Shown: positions 20,690 through 28,778, counted from the first letter of the stretch. The stretch is DNA of 29,533 bases from WYZ-LMO2 sp040514265 (GCA_040514265.1 JBEVCD010000020.1:1-29533); one strand, 5' to 3'. Notes: generated by a model not told the origin, from the letters alone. Numbers and translations: made by a program.

Positions 20690-22273
20690 ATGAAAGTCCT
20701 CGTTACCGAGCCCATAAGCGAGGAAGCCGTGGAGTTTATGCGTAAAAACGGTGTCGAAGTCGATGTCAGAGCTGGTATTTCCCGCGAAGAGCTCCTTCAG
20801 ATTATCGGTGATTACGACGGGCTGGTAGTCAGAAGCCAGACCAAAGTGGACAGAGAGCTGATCGAAGCCGGCAGAAAGCTCAAAATAATAGGAAGAGCTG
20901 GCGTCGGGGTTGACAACATCGACATCGAAGCCGCCACGCAGCGCGGCATAGTAGTCGTAAACGCGCCCGGCGGGAACACGGCATCGACGGCTGAGCACAC
21001 GATAGCTCTGATACTCGCCGCCGCAAGGAAGATCCCGCAAGCAGACAAGAGCGTCAAGGAGGGCAAGTGGGAGAGGAAGAAGTTCGTAGGCATCGAGCTC
21101 AGAGGCAAGACGGCTGGCATCATCGGGCTCGGGAGGATAGGATACGAAGTCGCTAAGCGCTGCAAAGCGCTCGAAATGAACGTGATCGCTTACGACCCCT
21201 ACATACCAGCCGAGAGAGCCGCTCAGATAGGCGTTAAGCTCGTAGATTTCGACACGTTGCTGAGGGAGTCGGACGTGATAACTGTACACGTTCCGAAGAC
21301 GAAGGAGACGATCGGTCTAATAGGACGGGAAGCCTTCGAAAAGATGAAGGACGGCGTCATAGTTGTTAACGCCGCGAGGGGCGGGATAGTGGACGAGGAA
21401 GCCTTATGCGAAGCTGTAAAGAGTGGTAAGGTCTTCGCCGCAGCTCTGGACGTTTACGAGAAGGAACCGCCGGATCCGGAGAACCCGCTGTTTAAGCTTG
21501 AGAACGTCGTGACGACTCCCCACATCGCAGCGTCGACTAGAGAGGCGCAGAGGAGCGTCGGAATGATCATCGCCGAGGACATCGTGAGGTTCGCGAAGGG
21601 GCTACCGGCTAAGAACGCCGTGAACTTCCCGGCTATCGATCCCTCGGACTTCGAGTTCATGATGCCGTACGTAACGCTGGCGGAGAAGATGGGCAAAATA
21701 GTGGCAGCGCGACTTGGCGGAGTAATAAGGAGGGTGAAGGTCACAGCCCGAGGGAAGCTCGCCGAGAAGAACATCGAAGTAATCACGAGAGCTTTGCTCA
21801 AGGGTCTGCTCGAACCCATAGTCGGCAGGGAGCTGAACCTCGTATCGGCGAAGCCCATAGCCATCGAGAGGAACATATCCGTGGAGGAGAGTAAAATAGA
21901 GCGCTCCGAACACTACGAGAGCTTGCTTGAAGTCGTCGTGGAGAGCGACGGTAAAGAAATGTACCTCGCCGGAACTTGCTTCGGGAAAGAGTATAGAATA
22001 CTGAAGATCGACAAGTACAACGTGAACTTCGTCCCGAAAGGGCACTACATAATATCGCTGCACGAAGACAAGCCTGGAGTGATAGGCAGGGTCGGCACGC
22101 TCTTCGGGAAGAACAACATAAACATCGCCGGAATGATCGTCGGCAGAACCGGCGACAAGCCCGGAGGCGTCCAGCTCATGCTCCTGCTCGTCGACGACCC
22201 GCCGAGCAAGGAGGTTCTCGAAGAGATGGTGAAACTCGATGGAATAATAGATGCCACCTACATTTATTTGTAG
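20690..22273 (+). CDS. serA: D-3-phosphoglycerate dehydrogenase
   Basis: A 527-residue long-form SerA. The N-terminus VLVTEPISEEAVEFMRKNGV is followed by the Rossmann domain with GKTAGIIGLGRIGYEVAKRC, the catalytic VVNAARGGIVDEEAL (Arg), EKEPPDPENPL (Glu) and TPHIAAST (His). An intervening ASB-type domain (about 320-450) and a C-terminal ACT domain (HYIISLHEDKPGVIGRVGTL, then NNINIAGMIVGR) complete it. The enzyme oxidises 3-phosphoglycerate to 3-phosphohydroxypyruvate, the first step to serine; the ACT domain suggests feedback by serine. A TTG five codons upstream is possible, but ATG 20690 gives the family start. The gene stands alone and converges on pyrF with a 10-base overlap. Confidence 0.95.
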   Translation: MKVLVTEPISEEAVEFMRKNGVEVDVRAGISREELLQIIGDYDGLVVRSQTKVDRELIEAGRKLKIIGRAGVGVDNIDIEAATQRGIVVVNAPGGNTASTAEHTIALILAAARKIPQADKSVKEGKWERKKFVGIELRGKTAGIIGLGRIGYEVAKRCKALEMNVIAYDPYIPAERAAQIGVKLVDFDTLLRESDVITVHVPKTKETIGLIGREAFEKMKDGVIVVNAARGGIVDEEALCEAVKSGKVFAAALDVYEKEPPDPENPLFKLENVVTTPHIAASTREAQRSVGMIIAEDIVRFAKGLPAKNAVNFPAIDPSDFEFMMPYVTLAEKMGKIVAARLGGVIRRVKVTARGKLAEKNIEVITRALLKGLLEPIVGRELNLVSAKPIAIERNISVEESKIERSEHYESLLEVVVESDGKEMYLAGTCFGKEYRILKIDKYNVNFVPKGHYIISLHEDKPGVIGRVGTLFGKNNINIAGMIVGRTGDKPGGVQLMLLLVDDPPSKEVLEEMVKLDGIIDATYIYL

Positions 22274-22908
22274 TCGAGAGCTTTTCTCATTTCTATCGCA
22301 GCTTTTTTCGGATCCTCCGCTTCATATATCGCCCTTCCAACTATTATCCCGTCCGCGTAGTCCAGAACTTCCAGACTTCCACCCTGGGCACCTATTCCGG
22401 GGCAGAGGACCTTCATGCTTCCCGCCACCTCTTTTATTCTCCTCACTCTCTCCACTCTTGTAGCTGGAGCTACGACGCCGTGGCATCCGAGTCTCCTCGC
22501 CATTTCGACGATTCTGAGCGAAACTTGACTCATGAACTCCTCCCCGCCCCTGCTGCTAAGCTCGCTTACTACGTAGACTTCCCCTCCAAAGTTCTCGGCG
22601 ACGCTGAGGACAGACTCGACTGTATCGCTTCCCACGAAACCGTGCACGATCACAGCTTTCGCGCCGCTCTCAAACGCCAGCTTCGCTATCGTTGAGCTAA
22701 CATGCGGGACGTCGGCTATCTTGAAGTCCGCTATCACGGGCTTTATTCTGCGGAGCTCTCCTACTATTTGCAGTCCGGCGGAGAGGACGAGGGGGTAGTT
22801 GACCTTAAGTGCGTCCACAAACCCTCTGACGTCTTCCGCTATTCTTATCGCTCTTTCGGCGTCGAGCACGTCGAGGGCTAAGATCAGCTGCTTCACGGTC
22901 CCACTCAT
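22264..22908 (-). CDS. pyrF: Orotidine 5'-phosphate decarboxylase
   Basis: A 214-residue TIM-barrel protein. It begins LILALDVLDAERAIRIAEDV, carries the catalytic D61-x-K63-x2-D66 (VIADFKIADVPHVSSTIAKLA), and ends with VLCPGIGAQGG and DYADGIIVGRAIYEAEDP, the phosphate-binding regions. It makes UMP from OMP, the last step of pyrimidine synthesis. ATG 22908 gives the usual archaeal length; an earlier in-frame ATG at 22959 would add 17 residues, and the promoter does not clearly decide, since the nearest TATA-like element on this strand is near 23005. The pyrD gene diverges from it. Confidence 0.93.
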   Translation of the reverse strand: MSGTVKQLILALDVLDAERAIRIAEDVRGFVDALKVNYPLVLSAGLQIVGELRRIKPVIADFKIADVPHVSSTIAKLAFESGAKAVIVHGFVGSDTVESVLSVAENFGGEVYVVSELSSRGGEEFMSQVSLRIVEMARRLGCHGVVAPATRVERVRRIKEVAGSMKVLCPGIGAQGGSLEVLDYADGIIVGRAIYEAEDPKKAAIEMRKALDYK

Positions 22909-22999
22909 CGCTAAACTTATCAACCTTTTTCCCCCGACTACTTCAGGGACGGCGAGCATCGCATGCGCGACGCGATGAAACCGTCCGGCTCCACCCGTA

Positions 23000-23010
23000 A
23001 ATTTATAATC
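23000..23010. promoter_or_regulatory. TATA box of pyrD, possibly also serving pyrF
   Basis: AATTTATAATC is centred 24 nt upstream of the pyrD ATG at 23028. Read on the minus strand (ATTATAAATT) it could also start pyrF transcripts around 22980, leaving a short leader. Confidence 0.5.
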
Positions 23011-23027
23011 TAACGGCTAATTTTTCC

Positions 23028-23918
23028 ATGCTCGAAGTGGAGCTGTGCGGGATGAAGTTGAAAAATCCCCTCATCCTCGCGAGCGGAATTCTCGGAAGCT
23101 CTGCAGCGACGCTAAGCAGAATGGCTGAGCACTGCGGAGCTGTAGTTACAAAATCTGTGGGGATCGAGGGAAGGGAAGGCTACCCCAATCCAACCGTTCT
23201 TAACTGGCGATGCGGCTTGCTGAACGCTGTCGGCTTGGCCTCTCCTCCAGCCGCGAAGTTTGCGGAGGAGCTGAGAAAGTACAGGGGTGATGCGAGGCTC
23301 GTGGTGAGCCTCTATGGCTCCTCGCCCAGCGAGTTTGCCAAACTCGTCGAGATCTTCGACTTCGCCGACGCATTCGAGATAAACCTCAGCTGTCCGCACG
23401 TTAAAAAAGCCGGGCTGGAAATCGGCAACGACATCGAGCTGTCGAAGTCCATCGTCAGAGCTGCGAAGGATGCGACGGAAAAGCCAGTTTTCGCTAAGAT
23501 ATCCGCAATGCACAGATACGTCGAACTGGGATGCGAACTCGAAAGAGTCGGCGTAGATGCCATAACGATAACGAACTCCCTTCCCGGGATGAGGATAGAC
23601 GTAATTTCGCGTCGACCCGTGTTGTCGAACGTCACCGGCGGCGTTAGCGGTATCGCAATAAAGCCGATAGCTGTCAAGTGCGTTTACGACCTCTACAGAC
23701 ACGTCGATGTTCCTCTCATCGGCTGCGGCGGCGTTACGACCTTCGAAGACGTCTTGGAGTTTCTGATGGCTGGCGCCACCTGCGTGGAAGTCGGCAGCGC
23801 GAACTTCTTCAGCACCCGGATCATCTACAGCCTGAAGGAGAGCCTCGTCGCGTTTCTGAGAGCCGAAGGTTGCAGCGTCCGCGAAATAATAGGAGCCGCT
23901 CACACCTCGATCGGCTGA
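23028..23918 (+). CDS. pyrD: Dihydroorotate dehydrogenase, catalytic subunit (class 1B type)
   Basis: A 296-residue FMN TIM-barrel. Marks are MKLKNPLILASGILG, TKSVGIEGREGYPNPTVLNW, NAVGLASPP, the active-site cysteine C122 in EINLSCPHVKKAG, the NSLPGMRIDV loop, and the FMN phosphate-binding VPLIGCGGVTTFEDVLEFLMAGA. An active-site Cys and sequence type point to class 1B, which normally needs a PyrK Fe-S/FAD partner for NAD; PyrK is not adjacent. It oxidises dihydroorotate to orotate. The gene's last 19 bases overlap a convergent Dus-like gene. Confidence 0.93.
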   Translation: MLEVELCGMKLKNPLILASGILGSSAATLSRMAEHCGAVVTKSVGIEGREGYPNPTVLNWRCGLLNAVGLASPPAAKFAEELRKYRGDARLVVSLYGSSPSEFAKLVEIFDFADAFEINLSCPHVKKAGLEIGNDIELSKSIVRAAKDATEKPVFAKISAMHRYVELGCELERVGVDAITITNSLPGMRIDVISRRPVLSNVTGGVSGIAIKPIAVKCVYDLYRHVDVPLIGCGGVTTFEDVLEFLMAGATCVEVGSANFFSTRIIYSLKESLVAFLRAEGCSVREIIGAAHTSIG

Positions 23919-24640
23919 GAGAGCAGTGGACTTTCGGCGAGGACTTTTTCGAAAAACCTTTCGTCCTTCAAAACAGCCCTCGCAGCCGAGGCTAGCTTCG
24001 CTCCGGCTTTGATGATCGCCTCCCCGCTCTTCGCGTCTACGAAGGAGTTGTTTCCGATAACGTTTCCGAGCTTTGAGAGCCTCGTTATCAGCTCCAGATC
24101 GCATCCGCCACCAGGAATCATTGCGTCGACGTGCAGAAACTTAGCGCCGGCTGCGAATACCTTGAAGCTTAGAGATTCGTAGTCTATGCCGTATCCGCCT
24201 CTTATCTTCACGGAAACCGGCACTAATTTCGCCGCAGCTCTAACCACCTCGACCAACCTTTCGGGATCGAACATAAGAGCCTCTCCGCACCCTATCTCGA
24301 CGAACTCCGGCTGCCTGCAGTGCGCGTTTATTTCGAGTATTCCACCGTAGTCGGCGACGAGTTCAGCTACCGCCAGGTAGCCCTCCAGAGTGGACGATCT
24401 GACGTTTACGGCAAAGGTCTTCTTTCTCAGCTTTTTCAGCTCTTCCTCTATGCCGGCTATCGGGTCCTCGAACACGAACTCCTTCCTTCCGCGCCTCACA
24501 GCTTTCTTCGCAGCCTCCATAGCCTTTTTGTCCGCGTTGAACCCGCCCAGAACTACGAGGGCAGCCCTTTGCCTGTTGCAGAACTCCGCGTCGTTTATTC
24601 CAGCCATCGCTGAAAGTGCTACTCTGTTCTCAAACCTCAT
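23900..24640 (-). CDS. Archaeal TIM-barrel flavoprotein related to tRNA-dihydrouridine synthase
   Basis: About 246 residues beginning FENRVALSAMAGINDAEFCN, with the central motif EINAHCRQPEFVEIGCGEAL in the place of the NxxCP(Q/N) active site of Dus enzymes, then VSVKIRGGYGID and GAKFLHVDAMIPGG. This fits the archaeal 'nifR3-related' TIM-barrel family. The Cys in NAHC would correspond to the Dus proton donor, but a role on tRNA has not been shown for this subgroup as far as I recall. ATG 24640 is chosen because it gives the conserved first strand and a short overlap with dapF; ATG 24649 is an alternative. Its 3' end overlaps pyrD on the other strand. Confidence 0.8.
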   Translation of the reverse strand: MRFENRVALSAMAGINDAEFCNRQRAALVVLGGFNADKKAMEAAKKAVRRGRKEFVFEDPIAGIEEELKKLRKKTFAVNVRSSTLEGYLAVAELVADYGGILEINAHCRQPEFVEIGCGEALMFDPERLVEVVRAAAKLVPVSVKIRGGYGIDYESLSFKVFAAGAKFLHVDAMIPGGGCDLELITRLSKLGNVIGNNSFVDAKSGEAIIKAGAKLASAARAVLKDERFFEKVLAESPLLSQPIEV

Positions 24641-25433
24641 AGAGCTCATCAACGTTCAGTTCGCCCTCGAAGACCCTCGATGCCGAGCCGATGAGCTTCG
24701 CCTCCTCTTCGAGCTCCACCACGAGTTTCCCGCCCCTCGTCAGAACTTCCACAACTTTTCCGACGTAGCCGAGCCTGCTGGCTACGAAAGCCGAGGCTAC
24801 GCTGCCGGTTCCGCAACTCAGAGTTTCCCCTTCCACCCCTCGCTCGTAGGTTCTGATTTTAAGCTTCCCACCCTCGACCTTCACGAAGTTAACGTTCGTG
24901 CCCTTGGGAAACGCCCGGTGGTAACGTATAGCCCTCGCGTCGGGAAGTATGTCGAAGTCTAGGTCGTCGACGAATACAACTGCATGCGGAACGCCTACGA
25001 GCACGTGGTGAACTTCGTAACTCCTGCCGTTTACTTCCAGCTCCCTGCTCCACAGAAACTCCGGTTTTCCCATTTTCACGCGTATCCACCAGATCCCGTC
25101 TTTCCAAACGTCGAGCTCGATTACTCCCGCGAGCGTTTCAACGCTTATTCTGCCAGTGGCAGCGTAACCTTCTTCGACGACGTATCTAGCGAAACATCTA
25201 ATCCCGTTTCCGCACATCGCAGCCTCGCTGCCGTCGCTGTTGAAGTAGCGAAACTTTGCATCCGCAACGCTCGAACGCTGAACGAAGATCGCACCGTCGC
25301 CGCCGACTCCGAAGTTCCTGTGACAGACTGCTCTCACGAACCTTGGTTTCTCTCTCTCCGGAACTATTTCCCGCGAGTACTCGTCGAATACGACGAAGTC
25401 GTTGCCGTTTCCGTGCATCTTGACGAAGCGCAT
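24630..25433 (-). CDS. dapF: Diaminopimelate epimerase
   Basis: A 267-residue protein with both halves of the Cys-Cys racemase site: C74 in AAMCGNGIRCFARYV and C207 in GETLSCGTGSVASAF. The N-terminus FVKMHGNGNDFVVFDEYSRE and HRNFGVGGDGAIFVQ are typical. It interconverts LL- and meso-diaminopimelate, the step before lysine; archaea use it for lysine and not for murein. The family start is ATG 25433. An in-frame ATG at 25478 would add 15 residues and cannot be excluded. The Dus-like gene follows with an 11-base overlap, so the two form an operon. Confidence 0.94.
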   Translation of the reverse strand: MRFVKMHGNGNDFVVFDEYSREIVPEREKPRFVRAVCHRNFGVGGDGAIFVQRSSVADAKFRYFNSDGSEAAMCGNGIRCFARYVVEEGYAATGRISVETLAGVIELDVWKDGIWWIRVKMGKPEFLWSRELEVNGRSYEVHHVLVGVPHAVVFVDDLDFDILPDARAIRYHRAFPKGTNVNFVKVEGGKLKIRTYERGVEGETLSCGTGSVASAFVASRLGYVGKVVEVLTRGGKLVVELEEEAKLIGSASRVFEGELNVDELYEV

Positions 25434-25491
25434 GTAGAGCGTCGCGGGCTCGGTTTTTGAGTTTTGACTTCGAGACATGCTCTTCTGATCG

Positions 25492-25518
25492 TTAAGTATA
25501 AGAATTTTTTAAGTATAA
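25492..25518. repeat. Perfect 10-bp direct repeat of a TATA-like element between dapF and nox
   Basis: TTAAGTATAA occurs at 25492-25501 and again at 25509-25518, 17 bp apart. The first copy is centred about 29 nt upstream of the nox ATG at 25526; read on the other strand, the second is about 36 nt upstream of the ATG at 25478. Both copies are good TBP sites and may serve the two divergent genes. Confidence 0.5.
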
Positions 25519-25525
25519 ATCCGGT

Positions 25526-26839
25526 ATGCGCGTCATCGTCGTCGGAGGAGGAGCTGCGGGAATGAGTGCAGCGTCCCGCGTAAAAGCGCTGAAGCCGGAC
25601 TGGGAAGTCGTGGTTTTTGAGGAGACGAACTTCGTGAGCCATGCGCCTTGCGGTATACCCTACCTCGTCGAGGGGCTCGTCAGCAGCGCTGAGGAGCTGA
25701 TGTACTACAAACCCGAGTTCTTCAGGAAGGAGAGGGGTATCGACGTCAGGACGAACGCGAAGGTCGTGGACGCGAAACCCGGAATCGTGCGGGTTATGGA
25801 GAACGGGGAAGAGAGGGAATACGAGTGGGATCGTCTGATTCTGGCGACCGGTGCGCTTCCAAAGCTTCCTCCGGTTGAGGGCATCGATTTGCCCGGTGTC
25901 TTCACAGTTCGACACCCCGCGAGGGCAGAGGAGATCGCAAGAGCAGTAGAAGAAGCTGAAAACGTCGTGATAGTCGGCGCCGGCTACGTCGGTGTCGAGA
26001 TGGCAGAGGCTGCGGCTGCGAGGGGTAAGAAAGTGACGGTCATCGAGGCTCTGCAGCAACCGCTTCCGAACCTCGACGCCGAGATGGCAGAGATCGTGAA
26101 GAGAGAGATGGAGAAAAAAGTGGAATTGAGGCTTGAAGAGAAGCTTGCTGCGATAGAGGGGAAGGACAGGGTAGAGAGAGTCGTTACCGACAGGGGCGAT
26201 TACAGAGCGGACGTCGTGGTAGTTGCTACTGGTGTGAAAGCTAACGTCGAAATAGCCGAGAAGCTCGGATGTGAAATCGGCGAAACCGGAGCAATAAGGA
26301 CCGACAGCAGGATGAGGACGAGCGTGGAAAACGTTTACGCCGCCGGCGACTGTGCGGAAACGAGACACATCGTCACGGGCAAACCCGCCTGGATACCGCT
26401 CGCACCCTCGGGAAACAAGATGGGATACGTAGCCGGAGTGAACGCCGCTGGTGGTGAGCTCGAATTCCCGGGCGTGCTGGGCACGCAGTTCACGAAGTTC
26501 TTCGATCTCGAAATAGGCTCCACGGGGCTGAGCGAGAGGGTCGCAAGGCTTGAGGGTTACGAAGTCAAGACAGCTTTCGTCAAAGCTAAGACGAGGGTGC
26601 ACTACTATCCCGGAGGTCGCGACGTGTGGCTCAAGGTCGTAGCCGATGCGGAGACCAAGAAGATCCTCGGCGCGCAGATCGTAGGCGCTGACGTCGCAAT
26701 GCGCGTGAACGTGCTGGCTACGATGATACAAGCTGGGTTTACGAGCAGAGACGCCTTCTTTACGGATCTAGGCTACGCACCGCCGTTCACTCCGATATGG
26801 GACCCGATAATCGTCGCCGCCAGGATTCTGAGGTTCTGA
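25526..26839 (+). CDS. NADH oxidase / CoA-disulfide reductase family flavoprotein
   Basis: A 437-residue FAD- and NAD(P)H-binding enzyme. It has VIVVGGGAAGMSAASRVKAL (FAD), the redox cysteine C42 in FVSHAPCGIPYLVEG, the second Rossmann motif VVIVGAGYVGVEMAEAAA (about 150-167), NVYAAGDCAET and the C-terminal dimerisation domain. The single Cys at this place is that of NADH oxidases, NADH peroxidases and CoA-disulfide or persulfide reductases; the substrate (oxygen, CoA disulfide or sulfur) cannot be told. It precedes the dld gene by one base, as in the noxA-2/dld pair I recall from A. fulgidus, suggesting a role in lactate-linked electron flow or oxidative stress. Confidence 0.9.
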   Translation: MRVIVVGGGAAGMSAASRVKALKPDWEVVVFEETNFVSHAPCGIPYLVEGLVSSAEELMYYKPEFFRKERGIDVRTNAKVVDAKPGIVRVMENGEEREYEWDRLILATGALPKLPPVEGIDLPGVFTVRHPARAEEIARAVEEAENVVIVGAGYVGVEMAEAAAARGKKVTVIEALQQPLPNLDAEMAEIVKREMEKKVELRLEEKLAAIEGKDRVERVVTDRGDYRADVVVVATGVKANVEIAEKLGCEIGETGAIRTDSRMRTSVENVYAAGDCAETRHIVTGKPAWIPLAPSGNKMGYVAGVNAAGGELEFPGVLGTQFTKFFDLEIGSTGLSERVARLEGYEVKTAFVKAKTRVHYYPGGRDVWLKVVADAETKKILGAQIVGADVAMRVNVLATMIQAGFTSRDAFFTDLGYAPPFTPIWDPIIVAARILRF

Positions 26840-26840
26840 A

Positions 26841-28130
26841 ATGGAGGAACTCGCGAAGATCTGTGAAGTGTACGAGCCGGTAGGATACGAGGCGGATGAG
26901 ACGCCGCCGCTCATAGCTCCGAAACCCGCGAAAGACTTCGTAGTCGTAAAGCCGAGGAGCAGCGAAGAGGTTGCCAGGATTCTGCGCTTCGCGAACGAGC
27001 GCCGGATACCCGTGTTCATCAGAGGCGGCGGAACCGGGCTGAGTGGAGGGGCTGTTCCGACTAAGCGAGGCATCGTGCTGAGCACGGAGAGGTTAAAGGA
27101 GCTGAGCGTAGACGTCAGAAACAGATTTGCAGACTGCGGAGCCGGGGTAACGCTGCGGGAACTTGAGGCAGCTGCTGAATCGCGCGGTCTCAGTTTCCCT
27201 CCGCACCCCGGAGCAGAGACGGCGACAGTTGGCGGAATGATAGCGACGAACGCTGGCGGCATGAGGGCTCTGAAGTACGGAACCATGCGCAACTACGTCT
27301 TGGCCTGTGAAGTCGTGCTTGCGGACGGCAAAATTCTGCAGCTGGGCAGCAGAACTCTGAAGAACTCCACTGGTTATCCGCTTCTCCAGCTTTTCATCGG
27401 AAGCGAGGGGACACTCGGCGTTATAACGAGGGCTACTCTGAAGCTCTTCCCGTCCCTTCGTGAATCCGTCGGCGTCGTCGCAGCCTTTGACAGCACAGAA
27501 GAAGCTGTAAACGCCATAATCGAACTTTCAAAAACTTTGCTCCCGCTCGCGCTGGAGTTCATGGAAGACAGAGCCGTCGAGATCGGCGAGTCAGTTGTTG
27601 GAAAGAGGTGGCCAGTTAGGGGTAGAGCCCACGTCTTCGCGATATTCGAGAACTTCGCTGAGGCTGAGAGGAGTGCAGAAGTTCTGGGCGACGCCGTGGT
27701 TGCGAGTGGCAAGGAGCTTAGAGACCTGATGCTGATAAGGGGGTCGATATACGAAGGGCTGAGGAAGAACATAATCGAGATACTCGACGTCTGCGTCCCC
27801 CCGGGGGAGATAGCCATTTATCTGAAGGAGAGCGAGAGGATAGCGGCGAAATACGGCGTCGACGTGATAACTTACGGTCACGCTGGCGACGGAAATCTGC
27901 ACCAGCATCCGCTCGTCTACGAGGGATGGCGGGAAACGTACTTCAGCTTCCGGGAAGAACTCTTCGAACTCGCGACGAAGCTTGGCGGAGTTATAAGCGG
28001 TGAGCACGGGATAGGAGAGGTGAAGAGAGAGGAGTTCAGAAAGCTCTACCCGGAACAGTACGAGTTGATGAGAAAATTGAAGAGTCTGTTCGATCCCAAC
28101 GGAATCCTGAACCCCGGAAAGGTGGTATGA
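26841..28130 (+). CDS. dld: FAD-linked D-lactate dehydrogenase (GlcD/Dld family)
   Basis: A 429-residue FAD-binding PCMH-type oxidoreductase. The FAD loop VFIRGGGTGLSGGAVPTKRG (59-78) and the PHPGAETATVGGMIATNAGG segment are followed by the C-terminal catalytic domain with GHAGDGNLHQHPL and ISGEHGIGEVKREE, whose His residues bind Zn in the D-lactate dehydrogenases of this group. A. fulgidus Dld, a Zn flavoprotein, is the closest characterised enzyme I know. It oxidises D-lactate to pyruvate and feeds electrons to membrane or soluble carriers. The gene is coupled to nox. Its stop codon TGA (28128-28130) is immediately followed in the same frame by the DUF429 coding sequence. Confidence 0.9.
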   Translation: MEELAKICEVYEPVGYEADETPPLIAPKPAKDFVVVKPRSSEEVARILRFANERRIPVFIRGGGTGLSGGAVPTKRGIVLSTERLKELSVDVRNRFADCGAGVTLRELEAAAESRGLSFPPHPGAETATVGGMIATNAGGMRALKYGTMRNYVLACEVVLADGKILQLGSRTLKNSTGYPLLQLFIGSEGTLGVITRATLKLFPSLRESVGVVAAFDSTEEAVNAIIELSKTLLPLALEFMEDRAVEIGESVVGKRWPVRGRAHVFAIFENFAEAERSAEVLGDAVVASGKELRDLMLIRGSIYEGLRKNIIEILDVCVPPGEIAIYLKESERIAAKYGVDVITYGHAGDGNLHQHPLVYEGWRETYFSFREELFELATKLGGVISGEHGIGEVKREEFRKLYPEQYELMRKLKSLFDPNGILNPGKVV

Positions 28131-28154
28131 TTTAGCGTCTTCTGCGGAATAGAT

Positions 28155-28685
28155 GTGGGGATCAGAAGGAGCGTCGCCGCCGTGCTGCGCGGGTGCAGGA
28201 TAGTCTGGATAGGCGATTACGAGGATCTGAGCGTCGAAGTCAAATACGCTGGCATCGACGCACCGCTCTCCTCTCCCGCTGAAGGAAACTTCCGCGAGTG
28301 CGAACGAAAGTTGCAGAGGATGGGGATCCCGCTCTTTCCGCTGAACGTTGAATTCATCAGGAAGGTCTCGCTCAGAGGTATGGAGATCGCGGAAGAGTTG
28401 AAGGGGAAAGGTGTGGAGGTCTTCGAGGTCTACCCCTACGCCACCCGCGTGATCCTGGGCATAGCGCCCGGGGCTAAGAAGACGCGGAAGGAGGGTTTGA
28501 GGAGAATACTCGAAGACCTGAGGAAGTTCGTCGACGTTCCAGAGCTCAGCCACGACGAGGTAGACGCTGTAATAGCGGCTCTTACAGTCAAACTCTACGT
28601 AAGCGGCGACGGTTTTGCCATTAGCGGGAGAGATGGTACGATAATAGTGCCGAGTCCCGCGGCACGCCGGAGAGCTGACAGCTGA
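28155..28685 (+). CDS. DUF429 (RNase H-like) protein with a disrupted start
   Basis: The family (DUF429/COG2410) is shown by KYAGIDAPLSSPAEGNFREC, LRGMEIAEELKGKGVEVFEVYP and DEVDAVIAALTVKLY, ending EGTI-like RDGTIIVPSP. GTG 28155 gives 176 residues, but the conserved N-terminal strand with its Asp (FCGIDVG) is encoded upstream at 28140-28157 in the same frame and has no initiation codon before the dld stop. Removing one T from 28131-28133 would create ATG-ATT-AGC..., i.e. MISVFCGIDVG, starting at 28127 as an ATGA overlap with dld. So this is probably a full-length gene with a one-base insertion (real or a sequencing error). The function of DUF429 proteins is unknown; a nuclease is predicted. 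Confidence 0.75.
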   Translation: MGIRRSVAAVLRGCRIVWIGDYEDLSVEVKYAGIDAPLSSPAEGNFRECERKLQRMGIPLFPLNVEFIRKVSLRGMEIAEELKGKGVEVFEVYPYATRVILGIAPGAKKTRKEGLRRILEDLRKFVDVPELSHDEVDAVIAALTVKLYVSGDGFAISGRDGTIIVPSPAARRRADS

Positions 28686-28688
28686 AGC

Positions 28689-28700
28689 TTTTACTTTTTT
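28689..28700 (+). terminator. T-rich terminator after DUF429
   Basis: TTTTACTTTTTT begins four bases after the DUF429 stop codon and would end the nox-dld-DUF429 transcript. An AT-rich dyad (AAATTTT...AAAATTT, about 28715-28733) lies just beyond. Confidence 0.45.
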
Positions 28701-28778
28701 CGTCGTTTATGAACAAATTTTCTAAAAAATTTTGTCTTAAACGCAATCAAACTCATTATTGCTGTAGATGGATAGAAA

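Noticed and set aside
20557..20745. A 62-codon plus-strand ORF with a hydrophobic N-terminus just upstream of serA.
   Set aside because: It overlaps the serA start and its hydrophobicity comes from AT-rich promoter DNA; the C-terminal half is serA in another frame. No promoter of its own is placed correctly.
22909..22959. A 17-residue N-terminal extension of PyrF from ATG 22959.
   Set aside because: It would make PyrF longer than its archaeal relatives and the extension has no visible family residues. It remains possible if the mRNA starts near 22980.
25364..26731. A 455-codon minus-strand ORF opposite the NADH oxidase gene.
   Set aside because: It is the complement of a well-supported flavoprotein gene; the protein is low-complexity His/Arg/Ser-rich with no family features.
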